Assembly: GCA_951799405.1 (NCBI GenBank)
Contig: OX637339.1
Span: 5,642,001-5,706,000, forward strand
Origin: Agapetus fuscipes
Taxonomy: Eukaryota; Arthropoda; Insecta; Trichoptera; Glossosomatidae
Direction of reading: 5' to 3'
DNA: 64,000 bases
The notes beneath the pieces are model-generated. The model was not told where the DNA came from. It made no database searches and saw only the letters and a program-made list of their open reading frames with translations. The number at the start of each line of letters is the position of its first letter. Positions within the stretch are counted from its first letter, which is position 1. Below, piece after piece: positions 1 through 13,400 of the stretch. The position numbers and the translations under genes are program-made.

Positions 1-230
1 TATTGCATTATTCCCATATATTTTTTCAATTTTGTCTTCAACAGCCATGAAAGCATCATACTTCGTTTTTTTTTATCATTTTAATATTATGCGTCAAGTA
101 TTAACATTAATTTTAATTTAATTTAGTTTAGAAAAATCAAGATTTTTTGCCTATTAATCTGTTTTAAGTATTTTTTTGTAGTTCTTCTCGTAGTAGCTCA
201 TTCCGATATTTTTGTCCCTTGACTGCAAGG

Positions 231-352
231 TTGAACATAAGCCCTGCAACTCTTGCCGCCCTTCCCTGAAACCGGGGTGGCATTGGAAAAAGTGGACCAA
301 GATTTTACAACATGGGAGTTAGTCATACCAACGTATTAGTCAAGGGACCAAA
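231..352 (-). repeat. SINE-like family A, partial
   Basis: Matches the head half of the family A element found about 17 times in this window: head CCTTGACTTATAGGTTGG, then a CCCTG-AAA-CAGGG hairpin, then a tail ending TTTGCAACTTAGATTATAG. Here only the head-proximal part remains, read on the minus strand. It lies in the intron upstream of the first visible SLC25A16 exon. Confidence 0.6.
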
Positions 353-354
353 AT

Positions 355-800
355 AATGCTTTAGAATTTAGATTGAACAAGTGGTTGGCGATGGATCTAA
401 GAATGGCGGTACACAATGGCGTATTGTTACCGACTTTGATGTATGGAAGTGAAGCATGGACAGTGACTGACAGTGAAATGAGCAAAGTATGTACGGTAAA
501 AATGAAGCATTTGAGAAGCATATCAGGAAAAACTCTGAAGGATAGAGTTAGGAATAAATGGGTAAAGTTCAAAGAATGTAAGTTGAAAGAGGATGGGAAA
601 GTTGAAGTACAAAAGAATGTGATGAGATGGTTTGGGCATGTCGAAAAAATGAATGATGATAGACTGACAAAGTATAATAAAGAGGAAGTGTGATAGAAAA
701 AAGAGGTAAGGGACTACCGAGATAAGTATGGAGTGATCAGATTGTGAAAGAATGGGATATACAAAGTGAGTGAAAAGAAGAAAATGCATGAAAAAGATTA
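355..800 (+). mobile_element. RTE-like LINE C-terminal fragment
   Basis: The open frame 373-693 reads like the end of an RTE-type endonuclease/reverse transcriptase: YGSEAWT, then a [21 protein letters not shown] segment, then VMRWFGHVEKMNDDRL. A frameshift follows and the tail (to ~800) continues in another frame. Similar tails occur at 27671, 32555, 37640 and 45415. 5'-truncated and dead. Confidence 0.7.
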
Positions 801-819
801 TGATGATGAAGAAAAATTA

Positions 820-1275
820 TATAGCGCCTTTTAGACAGTGTGTCACTACACAGTCGCTTGTCCATATGATTGAACGAAGAGGTGAGTCTTGAGACGTCTT
901 TTAAACAGTCTCTCCAAATCCAGTTCCCTCAGTGAGGCGGGAATAGCATTCCAAGTCATTGGAGCGGCCGCCTTGAATGCTCTGTCTCCAAAAACAGTGC
1001 GGGGCTTTCTTGCAGGGATGTCCAGGCAGCTGCTTCTAGATCCAGCTGACCTCAGTGTTTGTCCGCGCGAGGTTGTAGTTGCTAGAGACACCAGCTCCAT
1101 CAGGTATCACGGAGCACTCCAACATAGTGCTTTAAAGGTGAGTAAGCCGACTTTGAAAGTGATACTCTCAGGGATTTTCAGCCAATTGAGAGCTTGAAGG
1201 TGAGGAGTGATGTGGCAGGACTTTGCATATATAAGTCTAGCTGCGGCGTTTTGTAGCGATTGAAGCCTATTGAGC
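820..1275 (-). mobile_element. L2/CR1-like LINE 3' fragment
   Basis: On the minus strand this encodes the typical C-terminal end of an L2/CR1-type reverse transcriptase: LQSLQNAAARLI, then a TLRSAGS segment, then VFGDRAFKAAAPMTWNAIP and a final LKTHLF. It differs clearly from the LINE family at 19067-20347, so it is a second lineage. The frame is broken and truncated. Confidence 0.7.
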
Positions 1276-1380
1276 TGATTTTTGGATAGATATGAATGAA
1301 TTGAAAGAGATATGTAAGGATAGGAAGAAATGGAGGCAGCTCTGCAGAGGCTCTCCTCACTCCTAGCGGAACGGCGACAG
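1276..1380 (+). mobile_element. RTE-like LINE tail next to a splice site
   Basis: The stretch (MNELKEICKDRKKWRQLC-like) matches the extreme 3' end of the RTE fragments at 27671 and 37640. It ends only about 27 bp before the SLC25A16 acceptor at 1407, so the polypyrimidine tract is squeezed between the repeat and the exon. Confidence 0.55.
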
Positions 1381-1407
1381 GGTTACAGTTACTGTTTGTT
1401 TTCGCAG

Positions 1408-4400
1408 GTGTCGCCGGCATGTGCTCGAAGACCGCAGTGGCGCCGCTGGACCGGCTGAAGATCCTCCTGCAGGCGCACCAGCCCCGGTACAAGTCCCTGC
1501 GCGTCCCTCAGGGCCTGGCCGCCATCGTGAAGAACGAGTCCTTCCTAGCGCTCTACAAGGGAAACGGCGCGCAGATGGTGCGGATATTCCCCTATGCGGC
1601 CACGCAGTTCACGTCGTTCGAGATCTACAAAAAGGTTGGTCTATTTAAATAATAAAGCGTTCTTAGCGTGCGAGGAGTCTGAGTGAGAGGGGGCTCACTC
1701 TGCGATCTGTCGACAGTGCTCTTACCTCTGTCAGTACACAATGCAGAAAAAGAAGCACAGTGTTCGGAGACCGCGCTTTCGCCAACGCTACTTTGTATTT
1801 GATATTCAGTACAACACAAAGCAGCGCGATCCGGGACGCTAAAGACCTCGAGTGTGAAGAGACGTGTCTTGTCTCTTCGGCTGCATCCCAAGTCGCGCGC
1901 GGTCAACAGGTAGAAGAAAAGAAGACTATCCCAACCCCTTGACATTTAGGCAACGTGTACTTGGCAGCATGACTTCTACGCGTTCGTAAAATTATTAGAA
2001 ATGGATAACAATTTTTTGTTATCTCATTTGCAAAGTGTGCGAATACTACCATTTAAAAACACTTTTGCACTTCCCTATGATCTACTTTATTATCATTTGC
2101 TTTACTCTCATTTGCCCATCCGGAAATCCCCACCGGGAAAATCTCGCCTCGTAAACGGTTATAGATTGGCTGAATCAATAGATACATCAATATTGTTTGA
2201 AAATAATATACGTACTTATTATTCGGGAGTGAGGGGAGTCTTTTCTGATTAGTCCAAGACTCATATCGTTGTTCCCGAATTTGAATGGTTCTAAATTCAA
2301 ATTCGTTTGTATTTGTATGGTTGGTAAAAGTTCAAGAAAATGGACTCGACACTAGGTTTGAAATGAGGTCCGCACGTGAATTGACATAGACAAAATTGTG
2401 TCGTCACGCGGTTGAGCTGCTAGGGAAAAGGCATACACATATATTGTTATTGGTTGATAAAGACGACAGTCCCATACAAGACTGACGTTAGCTCGCCGAG
2501 AAAAAGTTCTACATTCAAAAATGTTTTCGAGTCCATTGTACTTGTTTGTATCTTGTACAAAAATGAATACAAGATAATTAAATATCCCATAATCTCACTT
2601 TCTTACGTAGGCAGAGTAACATTCTTGCCATGCAGGTGTGCCAGTATATAAATACAAATATTATACGTACTTGTATACCTCTCAGACGGTGTTTTTTTTT
2701 CTTTCTTACAATCTCTGTTCACTTGCGTACATCTCCCATTCATTCTCTCTTGTTTTGTAACGTCTACATTACCACGGTTGTGACCCCATTTTCTCCACAA
2801 CCATTACACATTGTGTAACTCCGCTTTTTTCATTTTACAGTATGGGTAGTCAGCCTCATAACAACATACAAGTCAAGGAACTGCCTACAATCTAAAGTGT
2901 AAAGATAAAATATCATATATTTTTTTGATATACTCGGATTTCATTTGATTATTTAGTCTATGTTTCAAATATATCGACAACTTAAGTTAACATGGGTTTC
3001 TCGGATAAATGCACCTATTTCCTGTTTTCTACGAGAGGAAACACTAGAAAGTGTGGAAATTCTGTAGTTTAGAAGTTGTTCATGAGCACTTCCGTATAAT
3101 TTATTCACCTTATATGAGAAGTTACACCAAATTTCTCAAAAAATTGAATTAACACTTATTCAGTTTTACCTTTTAGGTGGCGATATATTAAAACACGATT
3201 CTCATTTGATGCATGCCCACAAGCAGACACGCATAAGTTCGCGCTTGCACATGCCGCATGTCAGGCGCGTGCATGGCGTAGAGGCAAATACACTTCATAA
3301 TAAATATTTTGACCTTTTTCTTGAAAATAACGCATATGATGTTAATTTACTTGCTGAAAATAACTCAAATTGAACTGAAATTTTCAATTTTATATCTTAA
3401 CCTCAAGGTTAAATGCATATTTCGTCGAATTTTGCCTTCCTTATGGATACGAGTGCCTGTATGGAATGCACGCCTCTGCCGCATGTGAACTTACGATATA
3501 AAGACCCAAATCTCAAATGAATATAAGCCCCGCAACTCTTGCCGACCCGACCTCCCCTAAAACAGGGGTGACATTAGCATAAGTGAAATATTTTTTACAG
3601 ATTTGTGGGCACCCTCTACCAACCTATCAGTCAAGGCATGTGAGAACTTGAACTAATGGGCTCGGCAGAAAAGTCGCACTTGGAATCTCAGCGAGCAAAC
3701 TTTACAGGTCTATGCGACTAGGCTCCTTACTACTTGACTTCCGACCCGCTCAGCCTTCACGATAAATGAGATTCAATCTCCTCCAGACTCCTTAGTAACC
3801 AATAATAAAATATAAGTTTGTCTTTCCTTCCGTCTCTCTGATGCGTGACGTCATTGACGACTTGTAATTTATGCCGAGTCCATAGTGAATCAGCGACGGA
3901 TAAGGAAGATACAAACTTAATTATTAAACTAAATTATGTATGAATGCGAAAAACCCAAAACTTGTTTTTGTCTACGTTAGTTACTAAACATATAATTTCA
4001 ACAAGCAACACAAGACAGGTATCATCTTAGACTCTATTTAATCCATAAATAATCCACGGATCATCGTGTTTTTTTGTATTGAGAATTCACTTTAGGCAGC
4101 GGATGAACCATGAATTTCCCGTGTGTGAATATCTAAATCTAAATCTAAGCTGCAAGGATATGTATCATTTGAGATTCATACTACATACATTCCCACAAGC
4201 AGACACGCATAATTTCGCACTCACACATGCCGCATGTAGACCTACAATATAAAAAAACCTAATTCTCAAATGGACATAATCCCTGCAACACCTGCCAACC
4301 TTCCCTGAAACAGGGGTGACATTGGCAAAGCAAACCATTTTTTACAGTATGGGTGGTACAGCCTCATACCAACCTATAAGTCAAGGAATACAAGCAATTA

Positions 4401-7400
4401 ATTACATTTGAGTATAAAAAACAAATAAATGCTTAACAATTAAACAGTAAAAAATTAAAAAGCTACTAAACATATTCTATAAAAAAGTCTTAAACGCCAG
4501 CATTACAGATCAACCGCCAGTTCTTTCGGTCCTTGCATAATATCACACCATAAATTAAATCTAAAGACACCTGTTGTATGGTTTTGAATGTCTCGTATTT
4601 TTGTGAACACACCATTGTTTGGTGGTTATTGCTTCAGGCTCGGAAAGCATTGAGTTCGATTCCTATAAAAATCATAATGTAGGTATTTTTTTTTTTAATT
4701 CTCTTGACTTCGATAAAATATTTATGTATTTTTATCAAAGACCGGTCATAAAGGTTCATTCAGTCTTATAACCACTGAGTCTCGCTTAAGTTGGAGCTCT
4801 ATAATCTGAGTTGCAAAGATATATTGACATTTAAAATTCATATTAAATGCATGCCCACAAACAGACACCTGTAAGTACAAATGCTGTATTTGTACTAGAA
4901 CAAATTAAAATCCAAACCTCTAATGAACATAAATCCTGCAAATTTTGCCGACCTTCCCTGAAACAGGGAAGCAAAGTGATTAATTTTTTTACAGTATGGG
5001 TGCTCAGCCTCTTAGTAAACCTGTAGAAGCTCAGAAAAAATGCCGTGTACCTAACTTAATTTTCAAAGGTAAAGTAAAGTCAAATAATGCTAATAAATCA
5101 AAATTATTGTCAATCACCTTGTCTCTATTTGACAAACAATAATTTAAATCGATAAGAACTTTACTTCATTATTTAAATAAGGAACTGTCTATGATCTACA
5201 TATTATTATGATTCCTTTTTCAAAAAAGAACCATGGATAATTTAAAAAATGAACCATAGATCATAAAGTACGATTTTAAATGTCTGTCACTGCCCATACA
5301 TAAATTTACTCAATTTATAAATAAATAAATCATGTTATTGATCTAATTTCTCTGTTTTGAATTGTACGTAGTCCAATTTGAGTTCACTGCGCTTTTGAGT
5401 ACACATTAAACCGAGACAGCGCGTTTTAAAGGAAAATTATCAGAAATAGGAATAGCTGAAATGAAATTAGCACAAATTAGTAAGAAACTAAATAAAAAAT
5501 AATCTACTACATTGCCTCCGAAAAAAAATGAAAATTGGCTCTTCATTCCAACACTGTGAAGTTTCAAATCTCAAACATTGATAATCAAAAAAATATTCTT
5601 CTAAAATCATTTTGATTGTATTTAAAAAATATATGTAGTAGAAAACAGGTTTAACTTGATTTTCTGGTATTTACAATTCCTAATTTTTAATATACGATGA
5701 GATCCGCACGTAATTTGGCATAGACAATATTGTGTCGTCTGCTTGGGAAAAGGCATACAAATATTTTGTTACTGCTTGCTAAGGACGGCAGTCCGATACT
5801 AGACTAACGTTTGCTCGCCGGGAAAAAAGTTCCAAATTCAAAAAATCATTAAAAAAAGACATTCAGGGGTAGGTACTACACCTGCACTTCAATAAAATAA
5901 CCGGATGTTTTTGAAAATACGATAGATAAAGAGTCTTATCTAGACGTAAAGTGCAACTTCTTGCTGCGGTTTCTCCGAAGGGGTCGTATTTTCCGAGTCG
6001 AACCTATCATATATATAAAAGTCTTGTTTATATATAAACACAGTCAAAAGGGTCGATTTCCCTCCATTTCTCTGCTCCCGAGGTTCTTATTTCTTGTGAA
6101 GGCTGAGAAAAGTAAATCCTGCCGCTATGTTTATTTTGGGTATGGAATAAACACCGAAACGAGAAATCAGTTCCTTTTGCCGTTATCGCTATTTTTTGTT
6201 TTATGTGTGTAATAAAAACGCAACTAAGCTACACATATAGTGTAACTTCTTGCCTGCGTTATCCCCGAAGGGGTCGCCAATACCAACCTATCAGGCTTCG
6301 GTACCAAAAATAAGCTTCGGTTACATAGAACTGTCGTTAATAGATTCACATTTTCTTTGTTATGTCAACTTTGGTAAATCCATATCTTTAAAGTAGGAAG
6401 ATAAATAAATTATGGTAAGTATAGTTATTTGTGGTAAATTGTGATACGTAAAGGACTGAAATAGATCAGATCTTCGCAGAATAATGAGATGCTGCCAATT
6501 TTGTAGCTTTTAAACAAACATTTACGGATCTGTGTCCCTAGTTTAAAGCATCGCCGGAATAGAAAAAAATATGGAAGATAAAACACCACCACTTTAACCT
6601 ACTGTCTATAATCTAAGTTGCAAAGATATCGATACCTTTAAGGTAAAACTGAATAAGTTACATATGAAGCTAGCATGGGTTTCTTAGATAAATGCACCTT
6701 TTTCCTATTTTCTACGAGAGAAAACACTAAAAATGTACGAAAATTCTGTAGTTTAGAATTGTTTCATGAGCACTTTCCTGTAATTAGTTCACTTACTATG
6801 AGAAGTTACATGCAATAAAATGTAATATCCACAATTTCTCAAATCAGTGAATCTTCACTTATTCAGTTTTAGGTAGCGATATATTGGCATTAAACGGCAG
6901 GCACACGTAGTTGCGCACCAATCCTCACATGAACATAAACTTTGCAACTCCTGCCGCCTTTCCCTGAAACGGGGTGGCATTGGTAAAAGTGAACCAACTT
7001 TGTACAGGATGAGGAGTCAACCTATAAGTCAAGGAATTATTATTATTTTGTAGACGTGCTCAATAGAAGACGAAGAAGTGTTGTGTTAATTTCGGGCTGT
7101 TCGCAATAGGCCTCCTTCATAGGTGGTCGAGGAGGCGACACAAGTAGGATCTACCGCGCCTCGTATGACCTTATTCCGACCGGCGCGCATTCACTTTCAC
7201 AGATTTCTCCCCGCTTCAAGGCTCATCCCAAAGCTTTTACTTTGACCACAAAAATCTCCAACGCTCGGACATTCTCATAAACAGTAATAATTTGTTAACG
7301 TGTATAGAAACCTTATTAAGTGTACATACAGAGGAAAAAGACGGATTCAGAGGGATAGGGAAGACCGCGAAAAGTATGGCTTGATCAGATTGGTGACATT

Positions 7401-10400
7401 GTGAATAAGTATATTAATACTTAAATTAGGATGATTTATTTGGTGATCGCTGTTTTTGTGTGTATCACACCTCAAGAGCCCTCTGCGAGCTTGGTCGTCG
7501 CTGTAGAAAGCGCCAATTCTCAAGCAAGACCCAGTTGTTGTAAGGTTGGATGGACCTTTCATTGACCAGTCTTTGGTAAAGGTTTATGATTTTTTCAACC
7601 CAGCGAAGAGCACATTTGATATCCAGATTTGAAAATGTCTAAAAGGGAATTTCTTTTAAAACTAATAAGTATGATTACTTTAAAACATTTATCTTTCTGG
7701 AATTTGGACTTGTTATCTTTTCGTTTTAATATATTTGGCTCGGAACGTTTTCGGCATGGATGCTCCAATTTTTCAGAGGGCAAAGTCACACGGGCTACTT
7801 ATCTAGGGTCCTTAACAACCAATAAAAAAATATTTGTTCGCTAAGTTCCTAGCAACCACTCCATAATAGAAGTTTTTTTTTTGTTTTTTTTTATGCTCCA
7901 CCGGGGATTGAATCCACTAACTTTCAATTACGAGTCAAGCATTAACCACTAGACTAGAGACCACATGTTATTTTTTTTGCATTTACAATTATAAGTGCAG
8001 TGAAAGCATTCATTAAAAAACACAAGTTTTTATTCACAATTTTTCCGTACAGTGCTACACACATTATACTGAACGTATGCTACAGTAATTGTGGAAGAAT
8101 TCTATTGTGAAGTTAGTGTCTACAAACTGATAAAATCAATGGACGTAATTTTATTTTTATGCCACAAGATAAAAATAACTCTTAACAATACAGCTAGCTT
8201 CACGTCAAACTATAAATTTAAATGGTGTCGTTTTTCAAGATGGTGATAGTAGTTCCAATTTTAAGCAGGTTCAGTATAATTTAATTCAGTGGTCAGTGGT
8301 TCCCAACCTAGGGGCGATTGCCCCCCAATACCCCGATTTGGGCCCTTAGGTTGTCAATTTTTTTTTTCGTCCATCTAATTTTATTTTATTTCCCTATCCA
8401 CTCGGACGATAACAAATTTTATTTGCACATAAGGGGGCAATGGGTTTATTTCCTTACAGGGAGCGATGGGCGAAAAAATGTTGCGAAACATAGGTCTTGA
8501 TCTAAAAGTACGGATCGAGACGGCACTCGGAGCTAATGTTGCCTGTAATATGAATCTTAAATGTAATATATCTTTGCAACAAATATAGATAATAATTTTA
8601 TTTGGTGAGCGCTGTTTTTGTGTGTATCACACCTCAAGAGCCCTCTGTGAGCTGGATCGTCGCTGTAGAAAGCGCAAATTCTCAAGCATAACCTAGTTGC
8701 TGTAAGGCTGGATCTGGATGGACCTTTAGTGACCAGTCTTTGGTAAAGGTATATGAATTTTTCATCCCGCGAACAGTATATTTGAAAATATAAATTGTAT
8801 ATTTTTTGTGCTCCGCCGGGATTCGAACCCACAACCTTCCATTTACGAGTCAGAAGTGCACCACTAGATAGATTATAGAAGACCCAAAAATCATAACAGC
8901 GCCCTCCTTTAGCTGTCTTTTAAATTCACTTAAAGCCGTGTACGTCTGTAATTATTACAATATTTATATGAATTTCCTGACAAATACTTTCCTTTCTTTT
9001 GCCATAAATTTACCATCAGCTACACTTGACTGAGCATATATATTATAATATTGTAGGCAGCAACTGGTTCACATACATAACGAAGTGTTAATGACACTGA
9101 TATGATAACTCAGGGGCGATCACTCCATAGGGGCAAAGTTAGACAACAAATAGTTGAACAGGTGTTTCAACCTTTCAGTGGTTCTTAACCCTTGGTCCAC
9201 GTAAAGGTCATGCAAAAATAACACATTTGGTTGGTTTATATATGAGGTGATAAAATAGCATTTTTTCAACATTTATAGCTAGCTTAATTTATAATTTGTT
9301 TGGTACAAAGGCAACTGACTTGAATATGACCCGAAGTCTCTAAAAAAACATTCGATGTGTGTGAAACTGGTTTAAGTACTTACTGAGATTTGGATTTTGG
9401 AAATTAAAAAAAACGTATAATACCACGCACGGTAAATGCCATTTTTTATCGACAGTATGGCGAAGATGAGGGCATTATGTGAGCTGCATAAAAAAGTTAC
9501 TTTGTTTATTTTTGTGCAAAAAAAATGATAAGTATAAATGAGATATCTAGACAACAAAAGCTTCAGGGGAGGCCTTAAATCTTATGAAATTTCTGGTCAT
9601 TAGCTTCATACTATAATATATTTTTTTAATGGGATTTCATTTCATATGATTTATTAATGTATTTTTAAATTGATATGTTATTTCATTTGATTGGTTTGTC
9701 CTGCATTTTGAGTATTCCTAAAAATATAAAAATTCCAAGTTATGCAGAAAACAATATTGAATGACAAATTGAGGAACATTAAAAGTTCAACAAAAATTAA
9801 AAACACAAAAAATACTTATCTGAATTCTTAAAAAAAAAACCACCTTAATCAACTTACAATGATGCGGAAAATTGAGAGAATAAGAGGACTTGGTATGAGA
9901 TCGATGTCCTGGCAGGGAGTGGACCAGCATCCAAAGTGGGGAGGAGCTGTTTTGAATGACGCAGGACAGGGGCATGTTTGCCAATGAGCCACGGGCATAT
10001 TAATAAATAGACATTGGTACGACTTAATCAAGTTATTCTTATTGACTGATCAGTTATATCCATGTAATGTTTCAGTATCTGTCTCGGCTGGGTCTGCCGC
10101 GGCACGCCGACAAGTTTGTGGCGGGCGCGGGGGCCGGGGTCACGGCCGTGGCGCTGACCTACCCACTGGACACCATCAGGGCGCGGCTGGCCTTCCAGGT
10201 CAAGGGGGACAACCGGTATAGTGGCATCCTGCACGCCGCTGTCACCATCTTCAAAACGGTGAGAGAACAGAGCGTCACAGAGTCTAATCTAATCTTATCT
10301 AATCTATGTTGCATAGATGTGTTACATTAGGAATTCACATTATAGCATTCTCACAAGCAGACACGTACAAGTTCGGGCTTGCACATGCCGCATGTGAACC

Positions 10401-13400
10401 TACAACATAAAAACCCAAATCTCAAATGGACATACACCTGCAACTCTTGCTGTCCTTCCCTGAAACAGGGGTGACATTGGCAAAGTGAAGCATTTTCTAC
10501 AGTGGTCAGCCGCATACCAACCTATAAGTCAAGGAACATACACAACAAATTTAATTTTTGAAAAAAAAAACAAACAATAATATTATGTATAAACATTAAA
10601 GGCAAATACAAAATTCGAATTTAAAATAAAAATAAAATAGAAAAACCCTAGCCTTAGCAGCCAACATTACAGATCAACCACCATTTCTTTCTGTCCTTAC
10701 CTTACCTTCCTCATACGTAACATATCGTGGGGAGTAAAAGATATATAGATGTTTGTGTTGTCATTTACGCTCACTGGAGGCACTGTTAAATCTTTCTATC
10801 GATACCTTAAAGGTAAAACGGAATAAGTAAAATATTAAGCTAACATGGGTTTCTCAGATAAATGCACCTTATTTCTGGTTTTCTATGAGAAAAAACACGA
10901 TGTAAATATCATGTAGTTTAGATATTTTTCATGAGCATTTCCTTACAATTAAATCACTTCCTATGATTTGACTTTACACCCAATAAAATGTTTTATCCAC
11001 GATTTCTCGAATCGGTGAATCAGCACTCATTCAGTTTTACCTTAACGTGGCGATATGGAAGATTTAACAGCCACTCGATTTAATACATAACAAAAGAGCT
11101 TTATTTTAGTGTGTATCACACCTGGATGGGCCCTCCTTATCACATATGAGATATTTTATAAAGGTGCGCCTTTAGTGCTCTATGGAAAATGACAACAGAT
11201 TCTGAATTCTTTACTCTGGTTGGCAGTCTATTCCACTCTATTGGTTTCACAATCTGGAAAGCGCAGTCAACAAAATTCGATCATCAACCCTTGGTGGAGA
11301 TCGAACCCTAGTCCTCTGCTACGGAACACAAGCATTCTACCAACAGAGCTATCAACCAGACTTTCAGTAAATCCCGCCGCCCTACTCAAAAAAAGCCTAG
11401 CACTGTGCTCTGCAGAAACCGGAGCCAAAATACAGATTAAAGAACCAGGAAGAAGAGTAAAAAAAATATTAGGAGACTGTGCGTTTACAGTTGCTGGTCC
11501 TCTGGCCTGGAACCACCTGCCTCATCATGTGAGAGAGCTAGAGGACCATGGGATGTTCTGAAATGCACTGAAGATAAACAAGCAAGGCATCATTCGCACA
11601 AGTGCCCTTAGAGTGACTACATCACGAAGCGGTGCTTTAAAAAAGTCATCAACTCATCATTATTGTCAATGTTATGGCCGAGGGGGCCAAGTGGGCTGAT
11701 CTTTCTAGCGTGTTTGCAATAGAACAACGTTGGTTCGATCGCCGCCTGGGTCATTTGACCATAACTTTGACCCTGGTTCAAAGATGTTATTGGGTAATTA
11801 TTAATTAATAATTCATTAAAAATAAACAATTATGAATTATTAATTGATGATATTTATACCTGTTTCTGGCCAGGTAGAATAGGTTGGTGAATTGCATTCC
11901 TCTTCACAAATCTATTTTTTTTTAAATATAAAATTATCATCATCATTCAATAAATGTATTGTTGTGTATGTTCCAGGAAGGAGGAGTGCGAGCGCTGTAC
12001 CGAGGTTTTGTCCCCACCCTCATGGGGATGGTGCCCTATGCGGGGCTCTCCTTCTATTGCTTTGAAATGCTCAAGTACTTCTGCATGAAGTACGCGCCTC
12101 AGTACGCCTGCCAGAAACTAGACAGAAATACAGGTAAGCAAATAAAGCATTCTGTCACTTTTTGTGAATGCAAGAATGAATTAAGACCTTTCATCTAAAC
12201 TTCTGGCTTTTTAATAAATTCTCATGTATCATCATCATGAGCTCGACAGCTGGTTACATCATTCTCAATGTTTTGTTGGTAACATAGCCAATGTCTTCAG
12301 GAGACACCCTCTCGGTGTGACAACTAAGGATCAACTGATATTTTAATCACAATTTTTTTTACAAATAACTGTATACTCTTAGACAATTTTTTAATAGGAG
12401 ATTTAAGGCTGCAAAGTCATAACGGCACCCTCCTTTAGCTGTCATCTAAATTCACTAATATCCATGAAGCATTGTACGCCAGATTTTTAAGTGTCGGACT
12501 ATCAAAGGACAGCCGTATTACCAAAAATATAATTAACTTTGAAATTGTATTCTTAACCCCATGCATAAGACATTGATTCTAAACATCTCATCTCCATAGT
12601 ACTGTTTGTCTTAGCTCCATCAGAGGTAATTTCGCATGAGCAATGTTTGTATGTGTACTGGACCAATGTGTCTTATGAAAACTGGAAATTAATTTTAAAA
12701 ATATTCAAAACAACTCTCACATTATCGTGTTTGTCATTTTTTTCTTAGCTCAACTCTTTTAACCCTTTAACTGTGGGTGACACGCATAGGCGCCAAGTGT
12801 AAACTTGCACACAGTGAGGCTGTCAATCATAGACGTCATTGAACTTTGAACTTATCCCTGACATCTGTGTTCAAGAAAAGTCAAAAGTCTGCAAGTGGAA
12901 ATATGTGCTAAACCTTTGTGATGTTTGTTCTTGAATAACTAATACATGCGACTGTTCACATAGTTTGAAGTGTCGTCAATCAAGTGAGGTAGGAAACAAT
13001 AAATGTTTTAAAATGTTCTTAAAAAAGTCTTCCGTATTGGGAGTGTATACATAGCCAGAATATTCAGAAGCGAAAAGGTTAAGACAGTTCATTGATGGTC
13101 AAATCATTATCATCAAATTAAATCGTAGATAAGCCAAACAAACACGTGGGAACGATCTGTAACTCGTACAATTGAACATTTCTTTTGCTGGTATGTTGCA
13201 GGAGGCTTGGTGCTAGCCCTTCCTGCTAAGCTTCTATGTGGTGGTTTTGCCGGGGCCGTGGCTCAGTCCGTCTCCTACCCACTGGACGTCACGCGGCGCC
13301 GCATGCAGCTGGCCCTCATGAGCCCGCACACGGAGAAGTTTGGGTGAGGCACAACACACGCACACATTTACAATGCTCCATCTCTGGTGTCGGAAACCTC

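Larger units (their letters stand above)
1635..10075 (+). other. 8.4-kb intron of SLC25A16, repeat-filled
   Basis: No conserved exon was found between the exon ending FEIYKK and the one starting YLSRLGL, and the carrier sequence is continuous across the junction. The intron holds families A, B, E, F, H and K listed separately. Between them (about 1700-2350, 5030-5690, 6300-6600, 8880-10070) I see AT-rich DNA with no recognisable gene. Confidence 0.7.

Noticed and set aside
8280..8515. CAGTGGTTCCCAACCTAGGG, looks like a hAT 5' end
   Set aside because: No matching GGTTGGGAACCACTG end or 8-bp duplication nearby; likewise CAGTGGTTCTTAACC at ~9177.
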